NCBI GenBank assembly: GCA_016927325.1
Contig: JAFGMY010000085.1
Span: forward strand, 1 to 42,193
Direction of reading: 5' to 3'
Source: Actinomycetota bacterium
GTDB taxonomy: Bacteria > Actinomycetota > Geothermincolia > Fen-727 > Anoxymicrobiaceae
Length of the DNA stretch: 42,193 nucleotides
This document shows positions 1-8,674 of the stretch, one piece after another. A model generated the notes under the pieces. It had not been told where the DNA came from, did no database searches, and was given only the letters and a program-made list of their open reading frames with translations. Positions within the stretch are counted from its first letter, which is position 1; each line of letters begins with the position of its first letter. The position numbers were made by a program, and so were the translations under genes.

Positions 1-41
1 CCGTAAAAACTGCACATCCCGAAACTCTTGGCCGATCTAAA

Positions 42-92
42 AAGTTAGACTGGTGCCAGTCTAAAGGCTGGGACACCGGGGTTAAACACCAT
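42..92 (-). repeat. Dispersed hairpin repeat, copy 1
   Basis: Read on the minus strand this starts ATGGTGTTTAACCCCGGTG and continues into a hairpin (50-79): outer stem CTGGTG/CACCGG with one wobble pair, a two-base GA bulge (72-73), inner stem CCAG/CTGG and loop TCTAAAGG. It is nearly identical to the copies at 15901-16040. The TAA stop of the adjacent flavoprotein gene (82-84) lies inside the repeat. There is no T tract after the stem, so it is not a classical terminator. The recurrence is visible directly; the nature of the element is unknown. Confidence 0.8.
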
Positions 93-1605
93 AGTGGGCC
101 GGGTCGGCCATTATGAGATCAGAGACACGAAGCGCTCCCGCCGCGGCAAGCTCGGTACCTATTCCCCGGCCGCCTACGTCTCCGCCTACCAGGTACAGGT
201 TTTTAATTGGCGTTTTTATCTGCGGCTTGTGTTCGCCTGTCTGGCCTACGATCTGTCCGATCCCGATACTGTCACCGGTAGGCTTTCCAGTCATGTGCGA
301 GTAGTAATGCGAGTTGGTCTGGACGGTCCAGTCGATATGGTCCTTGACCCTGGGGAAGTAGCTGAAAAGTTTCTGCTCGCCTTTTTCGAGAATCCGGTTG
401 CAGTGGTCCGCGGTGCTCTTGTCGCCGCTCCTCGGTCCGGGCATGCCCATTATGATAAGCTGCCTGCCCGGTTCGGCGAGGTTGTGGTCGACTTCAGTAG
501 GAATAGAAGTGAACATGTACGCATCGTCGGGAACAGTCCCGTTGTCTACATAGTCAAACATGGTTTCAGGATCCATATCCGGGACGTTGAACACACCGTT
601 GCTTCCTATGTCGGCCACCTTGCTGGAAAGCGCATATTTCCTGGTGATGTGTGAGTACGATGTCTTGAGTTCATGGGCGCGCCTGTAGTAATCGGCCGGG
701 AGGTTTTTCTCGCCTACCATTTCACTTGTCAGAAGTATGCCGGCGTTTGAAATGACCACATCCGCTGGTATCTCTTCACCGTTTTCAGTCTTGACACCGG
801 TTACCTCGCCGTTGTTGACAAGTATCTCATCTGCGGCGGTGCTGAGCCTCAGGTCTCCTCCGTCCCTCTGCATGGCTTCGATGTAAGCGACGGGGATTGC
901 GCGTGAAGCCCCTTCGGGAACACCGAAACTCGAAGCGTAAACCTGCTTCATCATGCTCCAGAGCATTTCACCGGCGCTGCAAACCGTGTAAGGGGTGGAT
1001 GTAAGGATCATCGCCGCATAAGCCACGACCTGGTGAATCATCAGGTTGTCAGTGAAGCCGAGCAGGAAATCCATGACCGTCACATCATCCAGTTCGCACA
1101 GATAAATCTCGTTAATGGAGACGAGGTTGATCATTTCCCTGATCAGGCCTGTTATCCCGCCTTCCCTTTTCATTATCCGGAAAAGTGAGTTGTTCATTAT
1201 GCTTTTGCGTCCCGAAGCCGTACCGCGGCCGCCCAGGGACTTAAGCGTTGACATGCCCGCGATATAGGCCAGCTTCATAGCCATTTCGGGATCGTAGATC
1301 GGCTGGCAGTAAGGGAGCCTGTACTTGCCTTCGATCACGAAAGTAATCTGGGTGCGCGGCGTCAGCCACCTCAAGTCGCCGCCGACAATGCTGTTTATTT
1401 CCGCCAGCGGTCCTTTCCGCCCTCTTGAAAACATATGTATACCCGAATCGACTATAAAGCCGTCTTTTTCGAATGAGTGACACCTGCCGCCGATATAGGG
1501 GTTTTTATCAAGGATCGTAACGTCGCATCCCCTGTGCTGCATCAACGCGGCGGCACCCGCCCCGCCGACACCAGTGCCGATGACTACAACTTTGAGCTTG
1601 CTCAC
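82..1605 (-). CDS. Phytoene-desaturase-like NAD(P)/FAD-dependent oxidoreductase
   Basis: This 507-residue flavoprotein belongs to the CrtI / COG1233 amine-oxidase-like superfamily, which desaturates, saturates or isomerises hydrophobic substrates using FAD. The N-terminus carries the dinucleotide-binding loop GTGVGGAGAA and then the acidic residue and GGRC of the FAD-binding motif. The C-terminus has the second FAD signature, with LYLVGGDVGGRGIG. I chose the GTG at 1605 because AAGGAGGG lies about 8 bases upstream and the FAD motif then starts at the usual distance; an ATG at 1680 would add 25 unconserved residues. It is divergent from the AOR gene and paralogous to the protein at 5049-6497. 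Its stop codon lies in a dispersed hairpin repeat. The substrate is unknown; a carotenoid role is possible but no other carotenoid genes are nearby. Confidence 0.85.
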   Translation of the reverse strand: MSKLKVVVIGTGVGGAGAAALMQHRGCDVTILDKNPYIGGRCHSFEKDGFIVDSGIHMFSRGRKGPLAEINSIVGGDLRWLTPRTQITFVIEGKYRLPYCQPIYDPEMAMKLAYIAGMSTLKSLGGRGTASGRKSIMNNSLFRIMKREGGITGLIREMINLVSINEIYLCELDDVTVMDFLLGFTDNLMIHQVVAYAAMILTSTPYTVCSAGEMLWSMMKQVYASSFGVPEGASRAIPVAYIEAMQRDGGDLRLSTAADEILVNNGEVTGVKTENGEEIPADVVISNAGILLTSEMVGEKNLPADYYRRAHELKTSYSHITRKYALSSKVADIGSNGVFNVPDMDPETMFDYVDNGTVPDDAYMFTSIPTEVDHNLAEPGRQLIIMGMPGPRSGDKSTADHCNRILEKGEQKLFSYFPRVKDHIDWTVQTNSHYYSHMTGKPTGDSIGIGQIVGQTGEHKPQIKTPIKNLYLVGGDVGGRGIGTELAAAGALRVSDLIMADPAHYGV

Positions 1606-2011
1606 ATCCACTCCCTCCTTCCGGCTCTTACGGCTTTCGCCGGAGAGTCGATAATCGGTTAAATCAACGAAAATTGTCAAAGATTAATAACAACTATATA
1701 TGATATTATTTAAACTGTGACTGATATATTATTTTATTTGCCATTGCATGAAAACAGGCAATTTCAGTCACCACCAAGGACGTCTCGTAATATACTACCT
1801 TTGTATTGCGCAGATTCCGACAGGCAGTTGATGGGTTGGAGAAGCCCTTACGCAACCGGTCAATCAATATTGATATCTTCTGTTCAAGGCAGTGTTGTAA
1901 CTTTTTTGATCGAAAGCCGGTTCCGAAAAACTGAATTGTGCTTTGACAACCCGCAATACGTTGCGTCAATTGAAAGAAACAGCTTTGTTCATGATTCCAA
2001 AGGGGGGCGAC
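1606..2011. promoter_or_regulatory. Divergent intergenic region with inverted repeats
   Basis: This 406-base gap separates two divergently transcribed genes and should contain both promoters. An inverted repeat GTGACTGA (1717-1724) / TCAGTCAC (1764-1771) encloses a second one, TTGCC (1738-1742) / GGCAA. A perfect 12-base palindrome ATCAATATTGAT lies at 1863-1874. A TTGACA-like -35 box at 1943-1948 has only a poor -10 partner. No convincing coding sequence or known riboswitch was recognised; I looked for a molybdenum/tungsten cofactor riboswitch because of the AOR gene and saw no match. Confidence 0.4.
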
Positions 2012-4078
2012 ATGAAAGGGAACTGGGGAAAGATACTGAAAGTGGACTTGACCGCAGGTTCCACGGAGGAGTTGAAGCTTGACGAGCAGCTCTACCATGA
2101 TTACCTGGGCGGCAGTGGACTGGCCGCAAAGTACTTTTTTGACCACGAAGGCTGGAAAGTTGATCCGCTCTCTCCGGAAAATCCGCTTATGATAATGCTT
2201 GGTCCGCTCTCGGGCAGCAACCTGCCGGGCACGGCCCGGCTCGAGTTCTGCGCCAGATCTCCCCTGACAGGAATATGGGGCGAGGCGTGTATGGGTGGTT
2301 TCTTCGCCCCTCAGCTCCGGGCTGCCGGGTACGACGGGATAATAATTACCGGAGCATCGGAAAAACCTGTCTACCTGCATGTCACCGACGAGAAGGTTGA
2401 GATAAAAGACGCCTCACATCTATGGGGTAAAGATACTTTCGAGACCGAGAGCGGCATCAAAAAAGAACTTGGTGATAAGAGGATACAGGTCGCTTCAATC
2501 GGACAGGCAGGCGAAAACCTGGTCAAGTACGCGTGCATAATGAACAACCGCGGCTCCACGGCCGGCCGTGGCGGGCTGGGCGCCGTCATGGGTTCCAAAA
2601 AGTTGAAGGCGGTTGTGGTTCGCGGCAAGAAGAAGATGGAGTTCGCGAATGAACAAAGAGTGAAGAGTATCGCAAAAGATATGCACGCCAAACTGAAGGT
2701 CAACCTTATAGCCGAAGGCCTTGGCGCTTACGGCTCGAATGTCGCCATGGAGTTCGGGATGTCGATTGGCGATACCCCTACCAAGAACTGGCGGATGGCA
2801 CATTGGCCCAACGGACCGGAGAACCTGGGTGGGGTGAGCGTCGCTGAAAGGATACTGACTGATCATCATGGCTGCCATGGGTGTCCGGTTGGATGCAAGA
2901 GAATCGTTGAGGTTAAATCCGGCCCTTACAAGGTGGAGGAAGGCCCCGGGGCCGAATATGAAGGGGCCGCGGCTCTCGGAACACTTTTAATGATCGACAG
3001 TCTTGAAGCCAATACCAAGGCAAACGATATGTGCAACCGGTACGGGATGGATGTAATTTCAGCTGGAGGAACTATCGCGTATGCGATTGAGGCTTATGAA
3101 AAGGGCTTGATTACCAGGGAGGACACCGGGGGCATCGCTCTGGAATGGGGCAATGCTGATTCTGTGCTCGAGATGCTCGACAGAATAGCGGGAAGAGAGG
3201 GCTTCGGCGATCTCCTGGCTGAAGGAAGCAGGGCCGCCTCGCGGAAACTCGGCGGTGAAGAGTTCGCCATTCAGGTGAAAGGCATGGAGTGCCCGATGCA
3301 CGATCCGAGGGCACTGTGGTCGATGGCGCTGACATATGCGACCAGCATCAGGGGGGCCTGTCACTGCGCGGATTCCAACCTTTATACCGAGTGGGGCCTG
3401 GGAAGTCATAAGGACCTGGGGGTTCCGCAGTCGATTCCGTTAAGGGCAAAAGGAAAAGCGGCCTCGACGATCGCTTCGCAGAAGAAGGGCAATATCGCGA
3501 ATTCGGCGGTCATCTGTGAGTACGTGGAGGTTATGTCGGGAGGCCTGTTAATGATAATGCAGGCTACGAACGCGGTGACCGGTTTGAATTACAGCCTGAA
3601 GGAACTGGCGGAGGTCGCCGACAGGATGTGGTACCTGAAAAGGTCGATTGGAAATCTCTGTGGGGCTACACGTGAGGACGACAAGCTGCCCAGGAGAATA
3701 GTCGAGCCCCATCAGGAAGGACAGACGTCTATCCTGGCTCCGATGATCTGGATTGGAATGAAGATGATGGAACCGCTTGAAGCTCTCATAAGCGACAACA
3801 TGGTTGATAATGTAATGAAGATGGCCAACAAATATGTATTCCCACGGTTGGGTCAGATGCTCGACTTGATGAAGTTTACGCTGCCTTGGTACTGGATCAG
3901 GCGCAGGAACCTTGTTAAAGGCAACACGAAAGCAATCAGCCGCACCGCCGTTCCCGTCGATGCGATGCTGAAGGATTTTTATGAATTGAGAGACATAGAC
4001 GAGCAGGGCCGGCCGACCAGGCGTAAGCTGGAGTCCCTGGGTCTAAAGGACGTTGCCGATGTACTGCATGGCGGTTGA
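2012..4078 (+). CDS. Tungsten-type aldehyde:ferredoxin oxidoreductase (AOR family)
   Basis: AOR-family enzymes use a tungsto-bispterin cofactor and one [4Fe-4S] cluster to oxidise aldehydes to carboxylates with ferredoxin; BamB of class II benzoyl-CoA reductase is a relative. The protein starts MKGNWGKILKVDLTAG as the family does. It has the pterin-binding stretch around PGTARLEFCARSPLTG and the cluster cysteines C288, C291, C295 (CHGCPVGC) and C502 (VICEYV). At 688 residues it is longer than the usual 600-620; the extra C-terminus (from about residue 580) is methionine-rich. The ATG at 2012 has AGGGGGG upstream; an earlier in-frame ATG at 1943 lacks support. A MoaD-like gene follows. The substrate cannot be assigned. 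Confidence 0.93.
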   Translation: MKGNWGKILKVDLTAGSTEELKLDEQLYHDYLGGSGLAAKYFFDHEGWKVDPLSPENPLMIMLGPLSGSNLPGTARLEFCARSPLTGIWGEACMGGFFAPQLRAAGYDGIIITGASEKPVYLHVTDEKVEIKDASHLWGKDTFETESGIKKELGDKRIQVASIGQAGENLVKYACIMNNRGSTAGRGGLGAVMGSKKLKAVVVRGKKKMEFANEQRVKSIAKDMHAKLKVNLIAEGLGAYGSNVAMEFGMSIGDTPTKNWRMAHWPNGPENLGGVSVAERILTDHHGCHGCPVGCKRIVEVKSGPYKVEEGPGAEYEGAAALGTLLMIDSLEANTKANDMCNRYGMDVISAGGTIAYAIEAYEKGLITREDTGGIALEWGNADSVLEMLDRIAGREGFGDLLAEGSRAASRKLGGEEFAIQVKGMECPMHDPRALWSMALTYATSIRGACHCADSNLYTEWGLGSHKDLGVPQSIPLRAKGKAASTIASQKKGNIANSAVICEYVEVMSGGLLMIMQATNAVTGLNYSLKELAEVADRMWYLKRSIGNLCGATREDDKLPRRIVEPHQEGQTSILAPMIWIGMKMMEPLEALISDNMVDNVMKMANKYVFPRLGQMLDLMKFTLPWYWIRRRNLVKGNTKAISRTAVPVDAMLKDFYELRDIDEQGRPTRRKLESLGLKDVADVLHGG

Positions 4079-4163
4079 AGCCCGATAGGAATCAGCTGTA
4101 GTTACCGCCTGCAACTCGTGGATGAAGCGGCCGGCGACAGGTGAAGACAGGGTGTGGTCAGAT

Positions 4164-4412
4164 ATGGCGACTGTAAAGTTACATACCCTCCTCGTGAAGC
4201 AAACAGGAATAAGGGACTATCGGAGTTCAGCCGGTACTGTATCTGAGTTGCTGGATGAGCTCAAAGAGAAGCACGGCGATTCCATTGAAAGGTACCTGAA
4301 AAACTGTATCGTCATCGTAGACGGCAGAAAGTACGAGGGCGAAAAGGGCATGAGGAAGAAGATCAAACCCGGGAGCGAAGTGTCGATATTCCCCCGCGTA
4401 GCCGGGGGGTAG
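4164..4412 (+). CDS. MoaD/ThiS-family sulfur-carrier-like protein
   Basis: This 82-residue beta-grasp protein ends in the Gly-Gly (RVAGG) that MoaD and ThiS proteins need for adenylylation and thiocarboxylation. The SIFPRVAGG ending is the canonical MoaD terminus. MoaD supplies sulfur for the dithiolene of molybdopterin, the cofactor precursor of the AOR encoded 85 bases upstream, and MoaD-like genes commonly sit next to AOR genes. No MoaE or MoeB homologue is present in the window. I chose the ATG at 4164 because the protein then begins at the first beta strand (MATVKLHTLL); an ATG at 4122 would add 14 residues. The ribosome binding site is weak in both cases, so the start is uncertain. Confidence 0.85.
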   Translation: MATVKLHTLLVKQTGIRDYRSSAGTVSELLDELKEKHGDSIERYLKNCIVIVDGRKYEGEKGMRKKIKPGSEVSIFPRVAGG

Positions 4413-5048
4413 TCGAAGTCCTGCGCGCCGCTTCCGCTGCGCGTCAACGCGGTTCGTTGGAGTAAGACGAAGCGGCTTGCCTCCGTATTTCCGCTACCCT
4501 CATGCTTTCTGCTCCGCGTCGGATATTGGTGAAATACCGATTGACAGTGAATAACACCACTGATAGTCTTCGGTGTGCGGATAATCGGCGATTCATTAAC
4601 AAAACAAGGCCTGGAGTCCGAATTGGGGATTTCGGTTATCAACGGGTTGATCATAAGACGGTTCTGTTTCTATCCTGTCCAGATCTTCTTTTCCGGATTT
4701 ACATGAGAAATCAAGAAAACGATTCTCTCACTTCTTTATTTTTTTCTCCTGCGGAACCTGACAAGCGGCTTGCTGGATAACAAGCCATGGCCGCGGAGGA
4801 TACCGTGTAAGAAGAGAATCCCGCTATCGGGCCTGCGGTACGTTTTAAGGAGGGTGAAAGTCTGAAATTTACAGGCTTTCGCAGCGAGAATCAGGAAGTT
4901 GATGAAAAAGAATGATATCGGGTATGGAGGATGCCGGCGGGATCACTGAGTAACAGCGGTTCAGTATTCAGATTTAATGGAATGTGGTCGTGCCGGCCCG
5001 AGACAGGGGGGGGCGCATGATACGTCCTTTCAGGTGGGAGGTAATTAC
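4413..5048. other. Long intergenic region without a convincing gene
   Basis: These 636 bases separate the MoaD-like gene from the second flavoprotein. A 92-codon open frame at 4502-4780 has no ribosome binding site and no recognisable domain. Two hairpins stand out: GGCTTG/CAAGCC at 4767-4786 (8-base loop), and a 9-bp stem at 4856-4880 (GAAAGTCTG / CAGGCTTTC with one wobble and loop AAATTTA). The second follows an AAGGAGGG that has no usable start codon at the right distance. Neither has a T tract on the plus strand. Confidence 0.4.
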
Positions 5049-6497
5049 ATGGATTATGACGCAATTATTATCGGCTCGGGGTGTGGTGGTTCCGCTGCGG
5101 GAGCGGCGCTTGCGGGCTCGGGGTTTAAGGTGCTGGTGCTCGAAAGGATGGAACGGGTAGGTGGCCGGTGCACTACCATGGAGAAAGAGGGCTTCAAGGT
5201 CGACATAGGAAGCCATATAGTTATGCGCAGCGAATACGGCCCTTTTGAGGAAGCCCTCAAGCGGGTCGACATGGGAGGCAAGGTCAAGTTCCATCATATC
5301 CAGAAGCAAATGATACAGTATCAGGATATGAAGTTCGTGATGAACGTGCCGAAGATGATGAAGCTGTTCCAGGATCTTATGCCGACCGACATGCTGAAGA
5401 TGGCCGGGCAGATGCTGCCTATGATGACAGGGTTCATGAAGACACTCTCAGATCAGTTCAACTACATCTCCACAAAGGAGTTCGTGGAGAGGTACACCGA
5501 TAGCCTTGCGGTACGCGATCTGGTCAACCATATGGGATTTATCTGCACCTGGACCCCGTACTGGGAGACGTCGACGGGGGAGATGATAAACATAATGCTG
5601 GAGGCGATGGGGGATATGATGAGGGCTATGGGTGACGGAGTGATGTGTATGGGGTACCCAATAGGCGGATTGATCTCCTATCCCGCCGCACTGTGCGAAG
5701 GCATCAGGAACAAGGGCGGTGAGGTCTTGACCGATGCTGATGTAAAGCGTGTGATCGTTGAAGATGGAAAGGTCAAAGGCGTGGAGATGGCTGATGGCAC
5801 TGTGCACAAATCCAGTATCGTGGTTAGCAACGCCGGCATCAAGGAGACAGTGCTGGAGCTCGTGGGAAGAGAGCATTTCGATGCGGAGTACGCTGATGGA
5901 ATCGAAGCTTTGAGGCCTTCCTGGGCAGTGTACTGCCTGAGGCTCGCCCTGGACCGGAAGGTAATGGATATCGACGGGGCTTTTACAGTTCCGGACCCTG
6001 ACGTCGAGAAGTTCGACCGCATGGTATGGGAAGAGCACGAGGTCCCCGAAGACATTTTGCCGCCGCTCATGATAACGTCCCCATCCAATATGGACCCGTC
6101 GCTCGCCCCGGAAGGCAAGCAACTGGTGGTTATTATCGGGGGGTGCTCTTATGAACCCGCGGAGAACTGGCCCAGGTGGGAGGCGCGTGCGCTCGAGTCG
6201 GCGAACAGTACCTTCCCCGGCCTGAAAGACCACATCATATGGAAGGATTTTCTGACTCCGGCGACCTACGGCGCGCTGGGCGAGTGGGGTGCGCCCCTGA
6301 TCGGGATAGGGCAGACATATGATCAGGTGGGAGAAAAGAGGCCTTCCTCCAAGTCGCCGGTTGACGGCCTCTTTTATGCGGGCTGTGAAGCAGGCAGAGG
6401 TGTGTCGGGAATCGGCATGGAACTCGGGACGCTAAGTGGAATCAAGTGTGCCGACTACATCGTCCAGAATGTGAAAGTAGGGTCGATGACGGCTTGA
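5049..6497 (+). CDS. Phytoene-desaturase-like NAD(P)/FAD-dependent oxidoreductase (second copy)
   Basis: This 482-residue protein is a paralogue of the flavoprotein at 82-1605, in the CrtI / COG1233 family. The N-terminal FAD loop is GSGCGGSAAG, followed by the acidic strand end and VGGRC; the C-terminal FAD signature includes LFYAGCEAGRGVSGIG. Between them, about residues 98-135, is a methionine-rich stretch (MMKLFQDLMPTDMLKMAGQM), a plausible hydrophobic docking or substrate segment. The ATG at 5049 is preceded by GGGAGGT and places the FAD loop near the N-terminus; 24 upstream in-frame codons look non-coding. It lies 76 bases before the methionine-rich protein and probably shares its transcript. 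The substrate is unknown; FAD binding is well supported. Confidence 0.88.
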   Translation: MDYDAIIIGSGCGGSAAGAALAGSGFKVLVLERMERVGGRCTTMEKEGFKVDIGSHIVMRSEYGPFEEALKRVDMGGKVKFHHIQKQMIQYQDMKFVMNVPKMMKLFQDLMPTDMLKMAGQMLPMMTGFMKTLSDQFNYISTKEFVERYTDSLAVRDLVNHMGFICTWTPYWETSTGEMINIMLEAMGDMMRAMGDGVMCMGYPIGGLISYPAALCEGIRNKGGEVLTDADVKRVIVEDGKVKGVEMADGTVHKSSIVVSNAGIKETVLELVGREHFDAEYADGIEALRPSWAVYCLRLALDRKVMDIDGAFTVPDPDVEKFDRMVWEEHEVPEDILPPLMITSPSNMDPSLAPEGKQLVVIIGGCSYEPAENWPRWEARALESANSTFPGLKDHIIWKDFLTPATYGALGEWGAPLIGIGQTYDQVGEKRPSSKSPVDGLFYAGCEAGRGVSGIGMELGTLSGIKCADYIVQNVKVGSMTA

Positions 6498-6573
6498 ACT
6501 GTTTACAGATTCCGGGAGATCAGGAAAAGAGCTTTCAGGAGAGACTGGAAGACTATTAGTCAGGAGGTCGTCT

Positions 6574-7164
6574 ATGGCATTTCAAGACATGCCGCATTTG
6601 CCTGCGGAGTACATGCCCCGGCTGGAAAAGCTGGCGGAAAAGGCGAAACGTGGAGAACTCGAGTTGGGGAGCGTCATGGGCGCAATGATGCCCCCGATGA
6701 TAGCGCATGTGATGCCGGTACTTATGAGAACGGGTGGAGAGCAGATAGCCGAAATGATACCCCGGATGATGTCCGCCCTTCCATCAATGCTTCCGGCGGT
6801 GATGGGAAAACAAATTTTTGTCCATATAAGGGAAGTCGGTTTTTTCATTGCCAAAATCGGAATCAGACCCAAGCTGTTTGATTTCGTACCGTCCAGCCTT
6901 GAGGAAATAAAGAAAGCCGGTATTCCCGGTGTTTCTATAGATCCCGGTGCATTAACGGGAGGAATAGCCCGGATGACGGCACCGGGGTCGATGAAAGTTT
7001 ACGGTATTAACGAGCTGATTGAAATGTTCAGCGGTATTAATATCAGCAGGATGATGTACATGATGCCGGAGATGATGGGACTGATGACCAAAGAGGTATT
7101 CCAGAGCATGCAGGAGCCGGTACTGGAGGCTGTTGACCAGCTGTTAACGTCAAATGGGGTGTGA
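6574..7164 (+). CDS. Methionine-rich protein of unknown function
   Basis: I do not recognise this 196-residue protein. Methionine makes up about 25 of its residues (roughly 13%), clustered in MGAMMPPMIAHVMPVLM (about 35-51), PRMMSALPSMLPAVMG and SRMMYMMPEMMGLM near the C-terminus. These segments look amphipathic or hydrophobic rather than like long transmembrane helices, and I see no signal peptide, cysteines or histidine clusters. The start is firm: CAGGAGG lies 7 bases before the ATG. The stop is only 4 bases before the next gene's start, which puts it in the operon with the FAD-oxidase/iron-sulfur trio. By position it may be a small scaffold, membrane-docking or substrate-binding partner; that is inference. 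Confidence 0.85.
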   Translation: MAFQDMPHLPAEYMPRLEKLAEKAKRGELELGSVMGAMMPPMIAHVMPVLMRTGGEQIAEMIPRMMSALPSMLPAVMGKQIFVHIREVGFFIAKIGIRPKLFDFVPSSLEEIKKAGIPGVSIDPGALTGGIARMTAPGSMKVYGINELIEMFSGINISRMMYMMPEMMGLMTKEVFQSMQEPVLEAVDQLLTSNGV

Positions 7165-7168
7165 TGAT

Positions 7169-8650
7169 ATGGAAGAAAAAGCGACTGCTCTATTGGATAA
7201 AACCGTACTGGAAGATGTGGCAGGCAAAGAAAATGTAGTAACCGATCCCGATTTGCTGGAGGAGTACTCCAGGGACAGTTCTTTTGCTGCCCCCAGAGTA
7301 CCGGTATCTGTGATCCGTCCCGGGTCGACCGGGGATATAGAGAAGATCATGAAGGCAATCCGGAAAAGCGGGGTAAAGGTGATCCCGGTCAGCTCGGGGC
7401 CGCCGCATTTCCGTGGGGACACGGTACCTTCGGTGGACAACGCCGCGATACTGGATCTTTCCGGCCTTGACGAGATCGAATGGATCAACAGGCGTAACAG
7501 GGTTGCGTGTGTCTACCCCGGGGTAACCTATGCCCAACTCGAGGCCGAGCTCGAGCGCGAGGGACTCCGGTGCATGATGCCTCTCCTTCCCCGGACCACG
7601 AAATCGGTTGTGGCCGCCTGCATGGAGCGCGAGCCGTTCACCGTTCCAAAATACTCGTGGGACCTCGGTGACCCTGTCGCCTCTTCGGAGCTCACCTTCG
7701 GTAACGGTGATACACTCCGTACCGGCGGCGGTGCCGGGCCGGGCACTCTGGAACAGCAGAGAGCGGCGCTCGGTGCCCATAAGCTTCCCTTCGGGCCGCT
7801 GCTGATCGACCCCAGGAAGATCAGCCAGGGGTCCCAAGGCTCAATCTCTATCTGCAGCTGGCTGGCAATTCGCTGCGAGCTGCTTCCCGAAAAGGAGGCG
7901 CTGTATTTCACCGGTGCGGAAAAGCTCGAGGATCTTGTCGAACTTCTGTACCGTGAGCTCTACCTGAAGCTGGTTGACGAGCAGTACATCCTTAACAGCC
8001 TGGCGTTCGCATCGCTCCTTGAGACCGACGCAAAGGCGATTGACCAGCTCCGCTCAAAGCTTCCGAACTGGATCCTGGTAACCAGTGTAGGCGGCTACGG
8101 CAAGATGGCGGGTGAGCAGTTCGACTGGAAGGACGCAGACCTTAAAGACGAGGCGGGAAGGCTCGGGGTAAAGCTCGAGACCGGGATCGGCGGGATAACC
8201 GCGGACGACTACATGGAGAAGGTGGTCAGAAAGAGCGCGGACCCCTGGTGGAAGATCCGCTACCGGGGCGACGTGCGGGAGTTGATGTTCATGACTTCCG
8301 CAACCAAGACCCCGGAGTTCACCGACAAGGTCATGAGCATGGCCCTGAAGCAGAAGTTTGACACGCAGGCAATCGGTGTCTACATTCAGATGCTCCAGCA
8401 GGGCAAGTCCTGCCAGGTCAGCTTTGATTTCCAGGCGGACGCCGATACACTGTCCGGCTTTCAGAAGACGTACACCAATATAGCTGCGGCGCTCTTCAGC
8501 GAAGGCGCTTTCTACTCACGGCCTTACGGGCCGCTTGCGGACATCGTCTACTCACATGGAGACTACCAGTCATTTGTTAAATACGCCCGGGGCCTGAAGG
8601 AGATATTCGATCCTGAGGGAGTCTTGAACCCAGGAAAGCTCTGCTTTTGA
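7169..8650 (+). CDS. FAD-linked oxidase (GlcD-like, PCMH-type FAD domain)
   Basis: This 493-residue protein resembles the FAD subunits of glycolate and D-lactate dehydrogenases. The N-terminal half has the PCMH FAD-binding architecture (PVSVIRPGSTGDIEKIMKAIRKSGVKVIPVSSG, then a long GG-rich loop with RTGGGAGPG), and the C-terminus ends with the typical FDPEGVLNPGKLCF, where the Asn-Pro-Gly-Lys closes the FAD site. The ATG at 7169 has GGGGTG about 8 bases upstream; an ATG at 7154 would overlap the preceding gene. The next gene, 24 bases on, encodes an iron-sulfur protein like GlcF, and a second FAD oxidase follows, giving a GlcD-GlcF-GlcE-like set. It probably oxidises a hydroxy-acid or alcohol; the specific substrate is unknown. 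Confidence 0.88.
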   Translation: MEEKATALLDKTVLEDVAGKENVVTDPDLLEEYSRDSSFAAPRVPVSVIRPGSTGDIEKIMKAIRKSGVKVIPVSSGPPHFRGDTVPSVDNAAILDLSGLDEIEWINRRNRVACVYPGVTYAQLEAELEREGLRCMMPLLPRTTKSVVAACMEREPFTVPKYSWDLGDPVASSELTFGNGDTLRTGGGAGPGTLEQQRAALGAHKLPFGPLLIDPRKISQGSQGSISICSWLAIRCELLPEKEALYFTGAEKLEDLVELLYRELYLKLVDEQYILNSLAFASLLETDAKAIDQLRSKLPNWILVTSVGGYGKMAGEQFDWKDADLKDEAGRLGVKLETGIGGITADDYMEKVVRKSADPWWKIRYRGDVRELMFMTSATKTPEFTDKVMSMALKQKFDTQAIGVYIQMLQQGKSCQVSFDFQADADTLSGFQKTYTNIAAALFSEGAFYSRPYGPLADIVYSHGDYQSFVKYARGLKEIFDPEGVLNPGKLCF

Positions 8651-8674
8651 TAAAAAAGGGAAGGGGATGTGAAA

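Noticed and set aside
1706-2380. A 224-codon minus-strand open frame across the AOR 5' end
   Set aside because: It overlaps the start of the clearly coding AOR gene on the opposite strand and its product has no protein-like pattern or homology I recognise.
3110-3135. GGACACCGGGGG inside the AOR gene as another repeat copy
   Set aside because: Only the short CACCGG arm matches; there is no partner arm or inner stem, and it lies in conserved coding sequence.
4502-4780. A 92-codon plus-strand open frame between the MoaD-like gene and the second flavoprotein
   Set aside because: No ribosome binding site, no recognisable domain, and a composition unlike the neighbouring genes.
5448-6233. A 261-codon minus-strand open frame inside the second flavoprotein gene
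   Set aside because: It is an antisense shadow of a gene with intact FAD motifs; the predicted product is rich in His, Arg and Pro as such shadows usually are.
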